Assembly: GCF_005843985.1 (NCBI RefSeq)
Contig: NZ_CP040463.1
Span: forward strand, 32,501-96,500
Length of the DNA: 64,000 nt
Direction: 5' to 3'
Origin: Caminibacter mediatlanticus TB-2
Lineage (GTDB): Bacteria; Campylobacterota; Campylobacteria; Campylobacterales; Nautiliaceae
Below the pieces are notes generated by a model that was not told the origin of the DNA, did not search any database, and saw only the letters and a program-made list of their open reading frames with translations. Within the stretch, counting starts at the first letter, position 1; each line of letters begins with the position of its first letter. The position numbers were made by a program, and so were the translations under genes. Positions 54,569 to 63,792 of this stretch are shown here, piece by piece.

Positions 54569-55954
54569 CTAAAAAATCATTGCCTTAGCAAGAAGAGAAT
54601 TTATTCTTTTTATTACTTCATCTTTTCCTAATACACTAAGTAGTGCTGCTAAATCAATTCCTTTTGTATCTCCAACCATTGCAATTCTAAGAGGTGGCAT
54701 TAGAAACTTTGGTTTTATGTTTTTTAATTTTAAAAATTCATCCATTACATCGTGCCACTCATTTGGTAATTTTGGGTCTTTATCTTCTAAAAATTTTACA
54801 AATTCTTTTAGATTTTCTATTACTTCATCTTTTATAAATTTTTTATATGCTTTTTCATTATAAGAAGTTGGAGGAGTTAAAATTTTTTCAATTTCTTCTG
54901 CCATCTCTTTTAGAGTTTTTACTCTCTCTTTTAGTTCATCAATTAAAATCTCTTTTTTATCGTGATTTATAATATCTATTCCAAAATCATCTCTAAGTAA
55001 TACTTCAAGTCTTTCATTTGAAGAATTTTTTATATAGTGAGAATTTAGCCAATCAAGTTTTTCTTTATTGAATCTACTTGGGGCTTTATTTATATCTTTT
55101 GGGTCAAAAAGAGTTATCATATCTTCAATACTAAAAATTTCTCTATCTCCATAACTCCAACCAAGTCTAACTAAAAAATTAAGCAAAGCTTCTGGTAAAT
55201 ACCCCTCACGCTTATACTCCATTACATCAACAGCCCCATCTCTTTTAGAGAGTTTTGCTCCTTTTTCATTATGAATCATAGGTACATGATAAAATTTTGG
55301 TACTTTCCAATTAAATGCTTTATAAACTAAAATTTGTTTAAATGTATTTCTTAAATGGTCATCTCCTCTAATAATATCAGTCATTCCCATTTCTTTATCA
55401 TCAATTACTACTACAAAATTATAAGTAGGCGTCCCATCACTTCTTGCAATTACAAAATCTTCAATTTCACTAAGTTTAACACATTGTTTTCCTTTTACTC
55501 CATCCTCAAAACAAAGCTCACCTTCAAGTGGAGTTTTAAATCTGATAACATACTCTTTATCAAGCTCACCTTCAAAATCTCTATATTTTCTAATATCAAT
55601 AGGTGGTGTTTCCCCTTTTCTTTTTGCTTCTCTAATAGTTTCAAGTTCTTCTTTTGTTAAGTAACATTTATATGCAAGACCTTTTTTAAGAAGTTCATCA
55701 ATATATTTTTTATAAATATCAAATCTTTCACTTTGAAAAACAACTTCATCATCATAATTTAAACCTGTCCAATTAAATGCTTTAATAATTGCATCAACTG
55801 CTTCTTGTTTATTTCTACTAAGGTCTGTATCTTCAATTCTTAATCTAAATTTTCCATTGTTTTTTCTTGCCCAAAGCCAATTAAATAAAGCAGTCCTAAG
55901 CCCTCCTATATGTAAATATCCAGTAGGAGATGGTGCAAATCGAGTAACTATCAT
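54569..55954 (-). CDS. gltX: Glutamyl-tRNA synthetase
   Basis: Charges tRNA-Glu, and in genomes without GlnRS also mischarges tRNA-Gln for GatCAB. The 461-residue class I synthetase has PSPTGYLHIGGLRTALFN (HIGH type) near 9-26, RIEDTDLSRN near 40-49 and KLSKRDGAVDV (KMSKS type) near 239. Helicobacter and Campylobacter carry two GltX copies; only one is in this window. It overlaps the antiporter gene by 4 bp. Confidence 0.96.
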   Translation of the reverse strand: MIVTRFAPSPTGYLHIGGLRTALFNWLWARKNNGKFRLRIEDTDLSRNKQEAVDAIIKAFNWTGLNYDDEVVFQSERFDIYKKYIDELLKKGLAYKCYLTKEELETIREAKRKGETPPIDIRKYRDFEGELDKEYVIRFKTPLEGELCFEDGVKGKQCVKLSEIEDFVIARSDGTPTYNFVVVIDDKEMGMTDIIRGDDHLRNTFKQILVYKAFNWKVPKFYHVPMIHNEKGAKLSKRDGAVDVMEYKREGYLPEALLNFLVRLGWSYGDREIFSIEDMITLFDPKDINKAPSRFNKEKLDWLNSHYIKNSSNERLEVLLRDDFGIDIINHDKKEILIDELKERVKTLKEMAEEIEKILTPPTSYNEKAYKKFIKDEVIENLKEFVKFLEDKDPKLPNEWHDVMDEFLKLKNIKPKFLMPPLRIAMVGDTKGIDLAALLSVLGKDEVIKRINSLLAKAMIF

Positions 55955-57108
55955 TTACTATCCTTTTTTTGAAATTTTAACTTATTTATAACTTTTACAC
56001 TAATCATAACTATCGCAACTTCTACCACTGATGTTAAAACTAAAACAGTATACCAATAACTATCAATCGTTTTATTTTGATAAGCAAGAGTAGCAGTTGC
56101 GATTAATAATGTAAGAGGCATTGAGAGTGAAAAGCCAAAAAGAATTGTATTTTTTAATTTTAATTCCTTAAAAAATACAAAACTACTAATAACTCTTAAT
56201 ATTATCATTAAAAATGAAATAAATAAAGCATCTCTTAATAAAGAAAAATTAATAGCTTTTAAATCAATACTACTTCCTACATGTACAAAGAAAATAGTAA
56301 TTAAAAATCCAAATCCAAATGGAGCTAACTTATGCTCTAAATTATGATTATGGTCAAAAAATGTAGTTAAAAACATTCCAACTACAAATGCTCCAAGAAC
56401 TACGTCTAAGTGTAATATCATCATAACTGCAATCATAATAAAAAACAAACTCATAGCAATTCTTACATCTTGATGATATTTATCATATACTGGCATTAAA
56501 GAGTGTTTTAAATTTGGATACCACCAAAGAAGAGTCCTAAATAATACAAAACCTATTCCAAGAATAAATAAAAATCCAAACAATATACCTATATTTAACA
56601 ACAACTCTTTACTAAGTCCATATCCAAAATACCCACTAAGAATTGTTAAAACTAAAATTGATAAAAGCTCTCCAATAACTCCTATTGTAATAGCTAAATC
56701 AAGCCAGGGTTGTTTTCCTATCTCTTGTTGAATTGAGAGCATAAGTCCAATTGAAATCAAAGGTAAAATAGCTATAAAAATTATTGAAAATTTAAATACA
56801 ATTACACTCAAAATAGATAAAAAATATAATAAAAATAAAAACATTAATCCTTTTTTTATAATCTTTTTATCAAGTTTTATTAAAGCTTTTAGATTAACTT
56901 CCATCCCAGCAAGCAACATTAAATACAAAAACCCAACCTCAGCTAAAATTTTAAACATCTCATTTTCGTGTAAAAGATGTAAAGAAGCAGCAATACTGCC
57001 AAGTAAAATCTCAACCATTGAAATAGGAAGTTTTAGGGCATTTGAAATATAAGGAGAAATAAGTAAAATAACTGATAAAGTAATCATTAAGATAATCTCA
57101 GCACTCAT
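55951..57108 (-). CDS. CPA2-type cation:proton antiporter
   Basis: A 385-residue membrane protein of the Kef/NapA-type antiporter superfamily, with about 11-12 helices. Typical blocks are the N-terminal ALKLPISMVEILLGSIAAS, AEVGFLYLMLLAGMEVNLKAL near 55-75 and the core LDVVLGAFVVGMFLTT. There is no C-terminal TrkA-N domain, so it is not a full KefB/C. It exports or exchanges Na+ or K+ for protons (inference). Overlaps bioB by 11 bp. Confidence 0.88.
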   Translation of the reverse strand: MSAEIILMITLSVILLISPYISNALKLPISMVEILLGSIAASLHLLHENEMFKILAEVGFLYLMLLAGMEVNLKALIKLDKKIIKKGLMFLFLLYFLSILSVIVFKFSIIFIAILPLISIGLMLSIQQEIGKQPWLDLAITIGVIGELLSILVLTILSGYFGYGLSKELLLNIGILFGFLFILGIGFVLFRTLLWWYPNLKHSLMPVYDKYHQDVRIAMSLFFIMIAVMMILHLDVVLGAFVVGMFLTTFFDHNHNLEHKLAPFGFGFLITIFFVHVGSSIDLKAINFSLLRDALFISFLMIILRVISSFVFFKELKLKNTILFGFSLSMPLTLLIATATLAYQNKTIDSYWYTVLVLTSVVEVAIVMISVKVINKLKFQKKDSK

Positions 57109-57922
57109 TTGCTAACTCTAACCCCTCTTTTTGTAAAATTAAAATATCCTTATCAGGTCTCTCTCCTTTTGTAGTTAAATAATCACCTATTACAATAGAA
57201 TTTGCCCCAGCTTTTATTCCCTCAATCCATTTATCACCAAAAACTACCTCTCTTCCACCTGCTATCATAATTATAGAATTAGGAAAATTTTCTCTAAACA
57301 TTTTAATTATTCCTATTGCCATCTCTTTATTGTGAGTAGCCTTTAAGGGTAATCTTTCATTTCCAATAAAAAAATTAATAGGAATTCCATCTGGATTTAA
57401 CTTTTTTAAAGAATTAAGAAGTGAAATTCTATCTTCTTCACTCTCTCCCATTCCAAAAATACCACCACTGCAAAGTCTAAGTCCTACACTCTTTATATTC
57501 TCACAAGTCTCAAACCTCTCTTCCCATTTATGAGTCGAACAAATTTTTGGATAATACTCTTTGCTTGTTTCAAGATTATGATTATAAATACTAACACCTG
57601 CTTTTTTAAGCTCTTTAAGTTGGTCTTTACTTGCAGTACCATTACATGCGATTATATTAATATCAACCTCTTTTAAAACAGCCTTTGCACTTTTACAAAC
57701 ATACTCTAATGTTTTATCATCAAGTCCTTTTCCACTTGTCACAAGACAAAACCCAACTGCTTTATTTTTTTTAGCAAGTTTTGCTTCATTAACTATCATC
57801 TCAATACTTTTTTCTTTATATCTATTAATATCAGCACCCCATTTTACACTTTGAGTACAAAATTTACAATCTTCTCTGCAAGCCCCACTTCTTATATTAC
57901 AAATAGCACATAAATAAACCAT
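57098..57922 (-). CDS. bioB: Biotin synthase
   Basis: Radical-SAM enzyme that inserts sulfur into dethiobiotin. The 274-residue protein has the cluster motif CREDCKFC (cysteines near 14, 18 and 21), the NHNLETSKEYYPKI segment and SGGIFGMGESEEDR near 152-166. It is the short form usual in Campylobacterota. It follows the phosphoesterase gene by 1 bp. bioF lies 6 kb away and other bio genes are not in the window. Confidence 0.93.
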   Translation of the reverse strand: MVYLCAICNIRSGACREDCKFCTQSVKWGADINRYKEKSIEMIVNEAKLAKKNKAVGFCLVTSGKGLDDKTLEYVCKSAKAVLKEVDINIIACNGTASKDQLKELKKAGVSIYNHNLETSKEYYPKICSTHKWEERFETCENIKSVGLRLCSGGIFGMGESEEDRISLLNSLKKLNPDGIPINFFIGNERLPLKATHNKEMAIGIIKMFRENFPNSIIMIAGGREVVFGDKWIEGIKAGANSIVIGDYLTTKGERPDKDILILQKEGLELANEC

Positions 57923-57923
57923 T

Positions 57924-58445
57924 TTATACCTTTATAAACTCTTTAACTTTACTTTTCCACTCACTCTCACCAATCTTTCTATAAAAAAGAGTCACTATAT
58001 ATTTATTCTCTTCAATATCTAAACTAACACAAGTAGAAAAGCCATGGTCTCTTGCACAAACTTCGCCAGGATTTATAATTAAGTTTTTACCATTGAAACT
58101 AATATCAACATCGTGAGTATGACCATAAACAATTATATCCGTATCAAGAGGAAAAATATATTTAGGATAATGCATAAGTTTCCAAGTAAGAGAAGCTAAC
58201 TTAAAGTAGTATGGTTCAGTTACTAAATGATATTTATCTACAACCTCATATAAATGATAATCATTATTTCCTAAAACTGCAATATACCTATTTTTATAAA
58301 CTTCTTCTAAATAATCTAAAATCTCAACCTTTACAATATCACCAGCGTGAATTATCCATTCACACCCTTTTTCTTTTAATAAATCGATAGCTTTTTTAGC
58401 CCTACCTACTTTTTTGTGAGTATCGCTTATAATTCCTACTCTCAA
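57924..58445 (-). CDS. YfcE/MJ0936-type metallophosphoesterase
   Basis: A 173-residue single-domain phosphodiesterase: ISDTHK (metal site, 6-11), HAGDIV near 37, GNNDYH near 59, YGHTHD near 107-112. Proteins of this family hydrolyse phosphodiesters in vitro with Mn or Ni; the cellular substrate is unknown. It sits between topA and bioB with overlap or near-zero gaps, probably a housekeeping operon without functional coupling. Confidence 0.9.
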   Translation of the reverse strand: MRVGIISDTHKKVGRAKKAIDLLKEKGCEWIIHAGDIVKVEILDYLEEVYKNRYIAVLGNNDYHLYEVVDKYHLVTEPYYFKLASLTWKLMHYPKYIFPLDTDIIVYGHTHDVDISFNGKNLIINPGEVCARDHGFSTCVSLDIEENKYIVTLFYRKIGESEWKSKVKEFIKV

Positions 58446-60619
58446 ATCTCTTTCCTTGCCTTACATTTTATACATTCAAGTACTTCTTTATTTCTATAAG
58501 TTCTTTTTGCCATCATATAACCACACTCATCACATTTTTCATTTACAGGTCTATATTTAGATATAAAATTACATTTTGGGTAATTACCACATCCATAAAA
58601 TTCACCTCTTCTTGATTTTCTTTTTATTATATCTCCTCCGCACTCAGGACATTTTACATCTTCTAAAACTTTTGGGGGATTAAGAGGCTTAGTATTTTTG
58701 CACTCTGGATAATTGCTACACGCTAAAAACTCTCCTCTTTTGCCTCTTTTTATCACCATATCTGCACCACATTTATCACATTTTACATCAACTTTTTTTT
58801 CTTCTTTTTCCTCAATAGGTCTTGTATATTTACATTTTGGGAAATTACTACATGCAATAAACTCTCCAAATCTACCTTTTCTAATTACAAGAGGATTTCC
58901 ACACTCAGGACAAAGTTCTCCTGTTGGTTTTGCAATCTTTTGAGAAGGAATTTCTTCATATCCTTTTTCTATTAATTTCATAAATGGATTATAAAACTCT
59001 TTTAACATCTCTTGCCAATCTTTATTTCCTCTTGCAATCTCATCAAGCATCTCTTCCATATTTGCAGTAAATTTAGCATCAACAATATCAGGAAAATGCT
59101 TTTCAAGAGTTTCAATAACATTAAAAGCAATTTCTGTTGGATGAAGTTTTTTATCTTTAATTTCAACATAATTTCTATTTTGAAGAAGTGTAATAGTTGG
59201 GGCATATGTTGATGGACGACCAATTCCAAGAGATTCAAGTTTTTTAATTAGACTTGCCTCAGTATATCTCTCAGGTGGTTTAGTAAAGTGTTGAGTAGCT
59301 TTAATGTCTTCTGGTTTTAATTTTTCACCTTCTTTAAATTCAGGCAAAAGTGAATCAGCACTTGGTTTACCATATACTTTATAAAATCCATCAAAAATTA
59401 GCTTTTTACCACTTATTTTAAATTCACCTTTTTCATTTGTAAGATAAATATTTTGAGTTTCAAACTTTGCATCTTTCATTTGAGATGCTAAAAATCTATT
59501 ATAAATTAAGCTGTAAAGTTTTAACTCATCTTTACTTAAATAGTTTTTTAAATCATCAGGAGTTAGTCTTACATCAACAGGTCTTATTGCTTCATGAGCT
59601 TCTTGGGCTGTTTGATTTTTTGTTGTATAAGTTTTAGCCTCTGCATACTCACTTCCAATATTTTCTTTTATAAAATTTATAGCTGCTTCTTGTGCTTCTT
59701 TTGCAATATTTAAACTATCTGTCCTCATATAGGTAATTATTCCTGTCTCACCCACAGGAGTTTTTACTCCTTCATAAAGTTTTTGAGCTATTTGCATTGT
59801 TTTTCTTGGAGAAAATCCAAGTTCGCTACTTGCAACTTGTTGTAAGCTCGAAGTCATAAAAGGGGCTGGTGATTTAGTAGTAGTTGTTTTTTTCTCTATT
59901 TTAGAAACTTCATATTCAAGAGGTTTTAATTCATTAACTATTTTCTCAGCTTCGTCTTTTGTTTTAATATCAAATTTTTCTAATTTTTTACCATTATATT
60001 TAATTAAGTTACCCTCAACCTTTTTAAAAATCCCTTCAATACTCCAATACTCTTTTGGAATAAATTCTTTAATTTCTCTTTCTCTATCAACTACAAGCTT
60101 TAAAGCAGCACTTTGAACTCTTCCAGCACTAAGACCTTTTTGAATTTTTTTATTAAGAAGAGGTGAGAGTTTATACCCAACTATTCTATCAAGAAGTCTT
60201 CTTGCTTGTTGAGCATTTACTCTATCAATATCAAGTGTTCTTGGATTTTTTAGGGCATTTTTAATAGCAGTTTTTGTAATTTCATGAAAAACAATTCTTG
60301 GAAGAGAAGAAGGGTCCTTTCCAATAATATGAGCTATATGAAATCCAATAGCTTCTCCTTCTCTATCCTCATCCGTTGCAATATAAATAGTATCTGCTTT
60401 TTTTGCTTTTTCTTTTAGTTCTTTTGCTATTGATTGATGGTCTTTTGTAACTCTATATTGAGGCAAAAATTTATCATCCTCAATTTTTATACCAAAAGAA
60501 GTTTTAGGCAAATCTCTTATATGCCCTTTACTTGCAACTACTTCATAATCTTTTCCTAAAAAATTTTTTATAGTCCTTGCTTTTGCAGGAGATTCAACAA
60601 TTATTAACTTTTTTGCCAA
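58442..60619 (-). CDS. topA: DNA topoisomerase I
   Basis: Relaxes negative supercoils. The 725-residue type IA enzyme has the TOPRIM domain (KLIIVESPAKA; acidic ATDEDREGEA at 81-90), the active-site Tyr297 in GIITYMRTDS, and a C-terminal array of four zinc-ribbon-like modules from about residue 580, each with CPECG or CDxCG and CxNxPxC pairs. The start is TTG with AAAGG six bases upstream, giving MAKKLIIVE. First gene of a six-gene run to the DMT transporter. The last module ends with the unusual pair CIKC. Confidence 0.97.
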   Translation of the reverse strand: MAKKLIIVESPAKARTIKNFLGKDYEVVASKGHIRDLPKTSFGIKIEDDKFLPQYRVTKDHQSIAKELKEKAKKADTIYIATDEDREGEAIGFHIAHIIGKDPSSLPRIVFHEITKTAIKNALKNPRTLDIDRVNAQQARRLLDRIVGYKLSPLLNKKIQKGLSAGRVQSAALKLVVDREREIKEFIPKEYWSIEGIFKKVEGNLIKYNGKKLEKFDIKTKDEAEKIVNELKPLEYEVSKIEKKTTTTKSPAPFMTSSLQQVASSELGFSPRKTMQIAQKLYEGVKTPVGETGIITYMRTDSLNIAKEAQEAAINFIKENIGSEYAEAKTYTTKNQTAQEAHEAIRPVDVRLTPDDLKNYLSKDELKLYSLIYNRFLASQMKDAKFETQNIYLTNEKGEFKISGKKLIFDGFYKVYGKPSADSLLPEFKEGEKLKPEDIKATQHFTKPPERYTEASLIKKLESLGIGRPSTYAPTITLLQNRNYVEIKDKKLHPTEIAFNVIETLEKHFPDIVDAKFTANMEEMLDEIARGNKDWQEMLKEFYNPFMKLIEKGYEEIPSQKIAKPTGELCPECGNPLVIRKGRFGEFIACSNFPKCKYTRPIEEKEEKKVDVKCDKCGADMVIKRGKRGEFLACSNYPECKNTKPLNPPKVLEDVKCPECGGDIIKRKSRRGEFYGCGNYPKCNFISKYRPVNEKCDECGYMMAKRTYRNKEVLECIKCKARKEI

Positions 60620-60640
60620 AATTTACCTTTTTTTGCGATG

Positions 60641-60646
60641 ATTATA
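60641..60646 (-). promoter_or_regulatory. -10 box of topA promoter
   Basis: TATAAT preceded by TTTTGA on the minus strand, 22 bases before the topA TTG start. It lies in the 36-bp gap between nspC and topA. Confidence 0.65.
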
Positions 60647-60655
60647 TCAAAATAT

Positions 60656-61771
60656 TTAACTTAATCTGTTTTTAAAATCCTCAAAATGAAATTCTCTAAC
60701 CTTCCAAAATTCTCCATTTTTTCTTTTAACTACAATACTTGGAAGTCTAACGCCATTAAATGCTGTATTTTTTACCATTGTATAAATTGCCATATCTTCA
60801 AAAATAACCTTATCTCCAACCTTTAACTCTTCATCAAAACTATAATCTCCAATAACATCCCCAGCTAAGCAAGTAACTCCTCCAAATCTATAAGTATATT
60901 TTTTCTCACCCGGTTTTCCAGCCCCTCTTACATTAGGTCTATAAGGCATTGCAAGTACATCTGGCATATGAGCCTCAGCTGAAGTATCCAGAATTGCTAT
61001 TTTCATACCATTATCAACGATATCAAGCACCTCAGCAATTAAATATCCTGCATTAAGCCCTACTGCTTCGCCTGGTTCGAGATATACATCTTTGATGTTT
61101 GGATATCGGCTTTTAAACTCTTTTATCATTTTAATTAGATTTTCTACATTATAACCTTTTCTTGTTATATGATGTCCTCCTCCAAAATTAACCCACTCCA
61201 TATCTTTTAGATATTCGCCATATAACTTCTCAAATCCTTCAAGAGTTCTCTCAAGAGCATCATCAAGCTGTTCGCATAATGTATGAAAATGAAGACCACT
61301 TACATTTTTTAATTTATCAGCTTTAAAGTTTTCTTTTGTAATTCCAAGGCGAGAATATGGTGCACACGGGTCATAAAGTGGGACTGGTGCTGATGATACT
61401 CCTGGATTTACTCTAAGACCAATTAATGCTTTTTGTTTTACTCTATTTTCAAATCTTTCAAGTTGATTAAATGAATTAAAAATAACTGTATGAGAAATAT
61501 CTGCAATTTCATCAATCTCATCATCTTTATAAGCAGGTGAATATGTATGCACCTCCCAAGGTTTCATTTGAGCTAACTTTGCTTCCCAAAGCCCACTTGC
61601 CGTTGCACCTGCAAGATATTTTTCAAGCAAATCAAAAGTAGACCAAGTAGCATAACCTTTTAGGGCTACTAAAATCTTACACCCTGCTTTATCTTGGACA
61701 TTTTTTAAAATTTTTAAATTATTTTCTAATTTATCTTCTTCAATAACATATGCAGGAGTTTTAATATTCAT
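60656..61771 (-). CDS. nspC: Carboxynorspermidine decarboxylase
   Basis: NspC decarboxylates carboxyspermidine (or carboxynorspermidine) in the alternative polyamine pathway used by Campylobacter, Helicobacter and Vibrio. The 371-residue alanine-racemase-fold enzyme has the PLP Lys38 in VALKGYAT, HFHTLCEQ near 165-172, VNFGGGHHITRKGY near 210, and substrate/PLP residues in TSAEAHMPDVLAMPYRP. The partner dehydrogenase (CASDH) is not in the window. It follows moeA by 23 bp. Confidence 0.95.
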   Translation of the reverse strand: MNIKTPAYVIEEDKLENNLKILKNVQDKAGCKILVALKGYATWSTFDLLEKYLAGATASGLWEAKLAQMKPWEVHTYSPAYKDDEIDEIADISHTVIFNSFNQLERFENRVKQKALIGLRVNPGVSSAPVPLYDPCAPYSRLGITKENFKADKLKNVSGLHFHTLCEQLDDALERTLEGFEKLYGEYLKDMEWVNFGGGHHITRKGYNVENLIKMIKEFKSRYPNIKDVYLEPGEAVGLNAGYLIAEVLDIVDNGMKIAILDTSAEAHMPDVLAMPYRPNVRGAGKPGEKKYTYRFGGVTCLAGDVIGDYSFDEELKVGDKVIFEDMAIYTMVKNTAFNGVRLPSIVVKRKNGEFWKVREFHFEDFKNRLS

Positions 61772-61794
61772 AATAATCCTTTTTTTATGAAATT

Positions 61795-62994
61795 TTATCT
61801 AAACAAATCATCATAAACTAAAACATCAACATCTTCACCTTTTTTTAATTCATATGTACCTTCTTTTAGACACATTAAAGCTTTGTTATTTATTAAATTT
61901 GTAAGAATACCGCTACTTCCTTGTTTTTTACCTATAGTATCAACATAAAAACTTCCATCAAATGTAATATTTACAGCAACAAACTGATATTTTGGATTTG
62001 TTTTTACAAAATTATGAAGAAGTTTTGCTTTTATTTTTTTTGTTACTTTTTTATTTTCTAAACTCTCTAAAATTGGCAAAGCATACAAAAGAAATGTTAC
62101 AAAACTACTATATGGAAACCCAGGAAGTGAGACTATATATTTCTCCCCTGCTTTTGCTACCATTACCCATTGACCAGGTTTTATATTAACTCCATAAAAT
62201 AATACTTCAAACTCACTTGTTATCTCTTTTACAAAATCAAAATCTCCTACACTAACTCCACCTGTTGTAATCACTACATCACTATTTTTTAATCCATCTA
62301 AAATTTTTTCTTTTATCTCTTTTTTATTATCACCTGCAATTCCTAAATTTATACCTATAAAACCTAAACTTCTTGCAAGGGCTGTTAGAGTATAGTTATT
62401 CGAACTTCTAATTTGACCAATTTCATATTTACTATCTAAATCAACTATCTCTTCTCCTGTTGAGATAATTGATACTATTGGCTTTTTAACAACATCTACA
62501 ACAGGAATACCAAGAGAGGCTAACACTCCAATTTCAGCTGACTTTATAACTTTACCTTTTTTTATTAATACATCGCCTTTTTTAAAATCTTCTCCAATTT
62601 CTCTAACTGCAAACCCTTTTTCTACTTTTTTTAAAATCTTTAATTTATTACCTTTAACCTCAACATTTTCAATAGGCACTAATGTATCAGCCCCATCTGG
62701 CATAAAACTTCCCGTATATGTTTTTATTGCTTCACCACTTTTTAATTTATTAAACTCAAAACTTCCTGCTGGATTTTTACCTATAATTTTTAATTCTCCA
62801 TCTTGGTCTAAATATTTTATTGCATATCCATCCATTGAAGCAGTCTCTTTATAGGGATTATTAAATTTTGCAATAATATCTTTTGCTAAAACTCTATTTA
62901 ATGCATTTTCTAAAAAAACTTTCTCACTCCCTTTACTTTTTGGTAAGTTTTCACTTAAAATCTTTATTGACTCTTCAAAACTGATATGTGCCAT
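61795..62994 (-). CDS. moeA: Molybdopterin molybdenumtransferase MoeA
   Basis: MoeA inserts molybdate (or tungstate) into adenylated molybdopterin. The 399-residue protein has domains I-III: AxxxN-type FNNPYKETASMDGYAI near 40-55, SIISTGEEIVDL near 183, DVVITTGGVSVGDFDFVKE near 243-261 and LPGFPYSSFVTF near 290, then a C-terminal beta domain. Complete. It is preceded by a 65-bp gap with a heptamer repeat adjoining moaE. Confidence 0.95.
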   Translation of the reverse strand: MAHISFEESIKILSENLPKSKGSEKVFLENALNRVLAKDIIAKFNNPYKETASMDGYAIKYLDQDGELKIIGKNPAGSFEFNKLKSGEAIKTYTGSFMPDGADTLVPIENVEVKGNKLKILKKVEKGFAVREIGEDFKKGDVLIKKGKVIKSAEIGVLASLGIPVVDVVKKPIVSIISTGEEIVDLDSKYEIGQIRSSNNYTLTALARSLGFIGINLGIAGDNKKEIKEKILDGLKNSDVVITTGGVSVGDFDFVKEITSEFEVLFYGVNIKPGQWVMVAKAGEKYIVSLPGFPYSSFVTFLLYALPILESLENKKVTKKIKAKLLHNFVKTNPKYQFVAVNITFDGSFYVDTIGKKQGSSGILTNLINNKALMCLKEGTYELKKGEDVDVLVYDDLFR

Positions 62995-63011
62995 TTTTTC
63001 CCTTTCTTTTT

Positions 63012-63060
63012 TATAACTTATAATTTTTAATTGTCCATTTTCAATTTTCCATTATCCATT
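63012..63060 (-). repeat. Heptamer tandem repeat between moaE and moeA
   Basis: Read on the minus strand, seven units in register: AATGGAT, AATGGAA, AATTGAA, AATGGAC, AATTAAA, AATTATA, AGTTATA. The first unit touches the moaE stop codon and the array ends just before the moeA ribosome site. Units share an AATNGAN core with those inside alaS. The last units form TATA-like hexamers that might be promoter elements. Confidence 0.8.
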
Positions 63061-63488
63061 TATTTAAGTATTCCAGCACCTGGCAGTTTTTTAGCCCTAT
63101 CTTTTGCAAATACTCTTTGGCCATTAATTAAATCATATTTCCAAATAGGTGCGTTTGCTTTAAAATCTTCTACAAATTCTTCTAAATATTTAAACCCCTC
63201 TTTTCTATGTTTTGTAAAAACAGCACATAAAAAACTACTCTCTCCTATTTTTACATCTCCAAAACTATGGGCCATCATAATTTTTGCGTCATCTAAATTT
63301 TGCCATTTTTTAAACCAATCATTTAACATTGGAAGATATAAATCAAAACTAAGCCCTTCAATATCACCATCTGGTCTTACTATTCCAATAAATGGAATCA
63401 TAGCACCAAAACCCTCTAACTTAGCATCTTCATACCATCTATCAATTGTAGAAATAACAGGAATACCGCCTTTAAAAATTTCTATCAT
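63060..63488 (-). CDS. moaE: Molybdopterin synthase catalytic subunit
   Basis: MoaE and MoaD convert precursor Z (cPMP) to molybdopterin. The 142-residue protein carries the family's HSFGDVKIGESSFLCAVF near 75-92 and the C-terminal ANAPIWKYDLING near 110-122 with the conserved Lys. Slightly shorter than E. coli MoaE. Ribosome site AAGGA. It is followed by the heptamer array and moeA. Confidence 0.9.
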   Translation of the reverse strand: MIEIFKGGIPVISTIDRWYEDAKLEGFGAMIPFIGIVRPDGDIEGLSFDLYLPMLNDWFKKWQNLDDAKIMMAHSFGDVKIGESSFLCAVFTKHRKEGFKYLEEFVEDFKANAPIWKYDLINGQRVFAKDRAKKLPGAGILK

Positions 63489-63534
63489 TTTCTATCCTTA
63501 ATTAGAATTTTTTACTCTTAACTTTTCACTTCCT
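63489..63534 (-). repeat. Degenerate heptamer-like repeat upstream of moaE
   Basis: On the minus strand, AAGTGAA, AAGTTAA and GAGTAAA follow in 7-nt register, then lose the pattern before the moaE ribosome site. It is a weaker version of the arrays in alaS and before moeA and might be a decayed copy or chance. Confidence 0.4.
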
Positions 63535-63753
63535 TTATCCCCCACATACAGGAGGAAGAATTGATACTTTGTCTCCATTTTTTAATTCTACATTTTTAGT
63601 TACAATTTTATCATTTACAGCTACTGCTGAGATTTTAAGCCAAGGTTTTAACTTTTCATCTTTATTTAAAACTTCTTTTAACTCTTCTAAATCCTTTACT
63701 TCAACTTCGATTTTATCTTTATTTATTGGTCCTAAAAATTCTACTGTAACCAT
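63535..63753 (-). CDS. moaD: Molybdopterin synthase sulfur carrier subunit
   Basis: MoaD carries the sulfur as a C-terminal thiocarboxylate and passes it to MoaE. The 72-residue ubiquitin-fold protein starts MVTVEFLGPINKDKIEV and ends SILPPVCGG with the required Gly-Gly. It is the first gene of moaD-moaE-moeA-nspC and has AAGGAAG as ribosome site. Confidence 0.92.
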   Translation of the reverse strand: MVTVEFLGPINKDKIEVEVKDLEELKEVLNKDEKLKPWLKISAVAVNDKIVTKNVELKNGDKVSILPPVCGG

Positions 63754-63766
63754 TTAACTTCCTTTA

Positions 63767-63775
63767 TGCTAAAAT
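63767..63775 (+). promoter_or_regulatory. Extended -10 box of mqnA
   Basis: TGC followed by TAAAAT in the 39-bp gap between moaD and mqnA, with AAAAAGGC downstream as ribosome site. Confidence 0.55.
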
Positions 63776-63792
63776 TTCAAAAAAAGGCTTTT

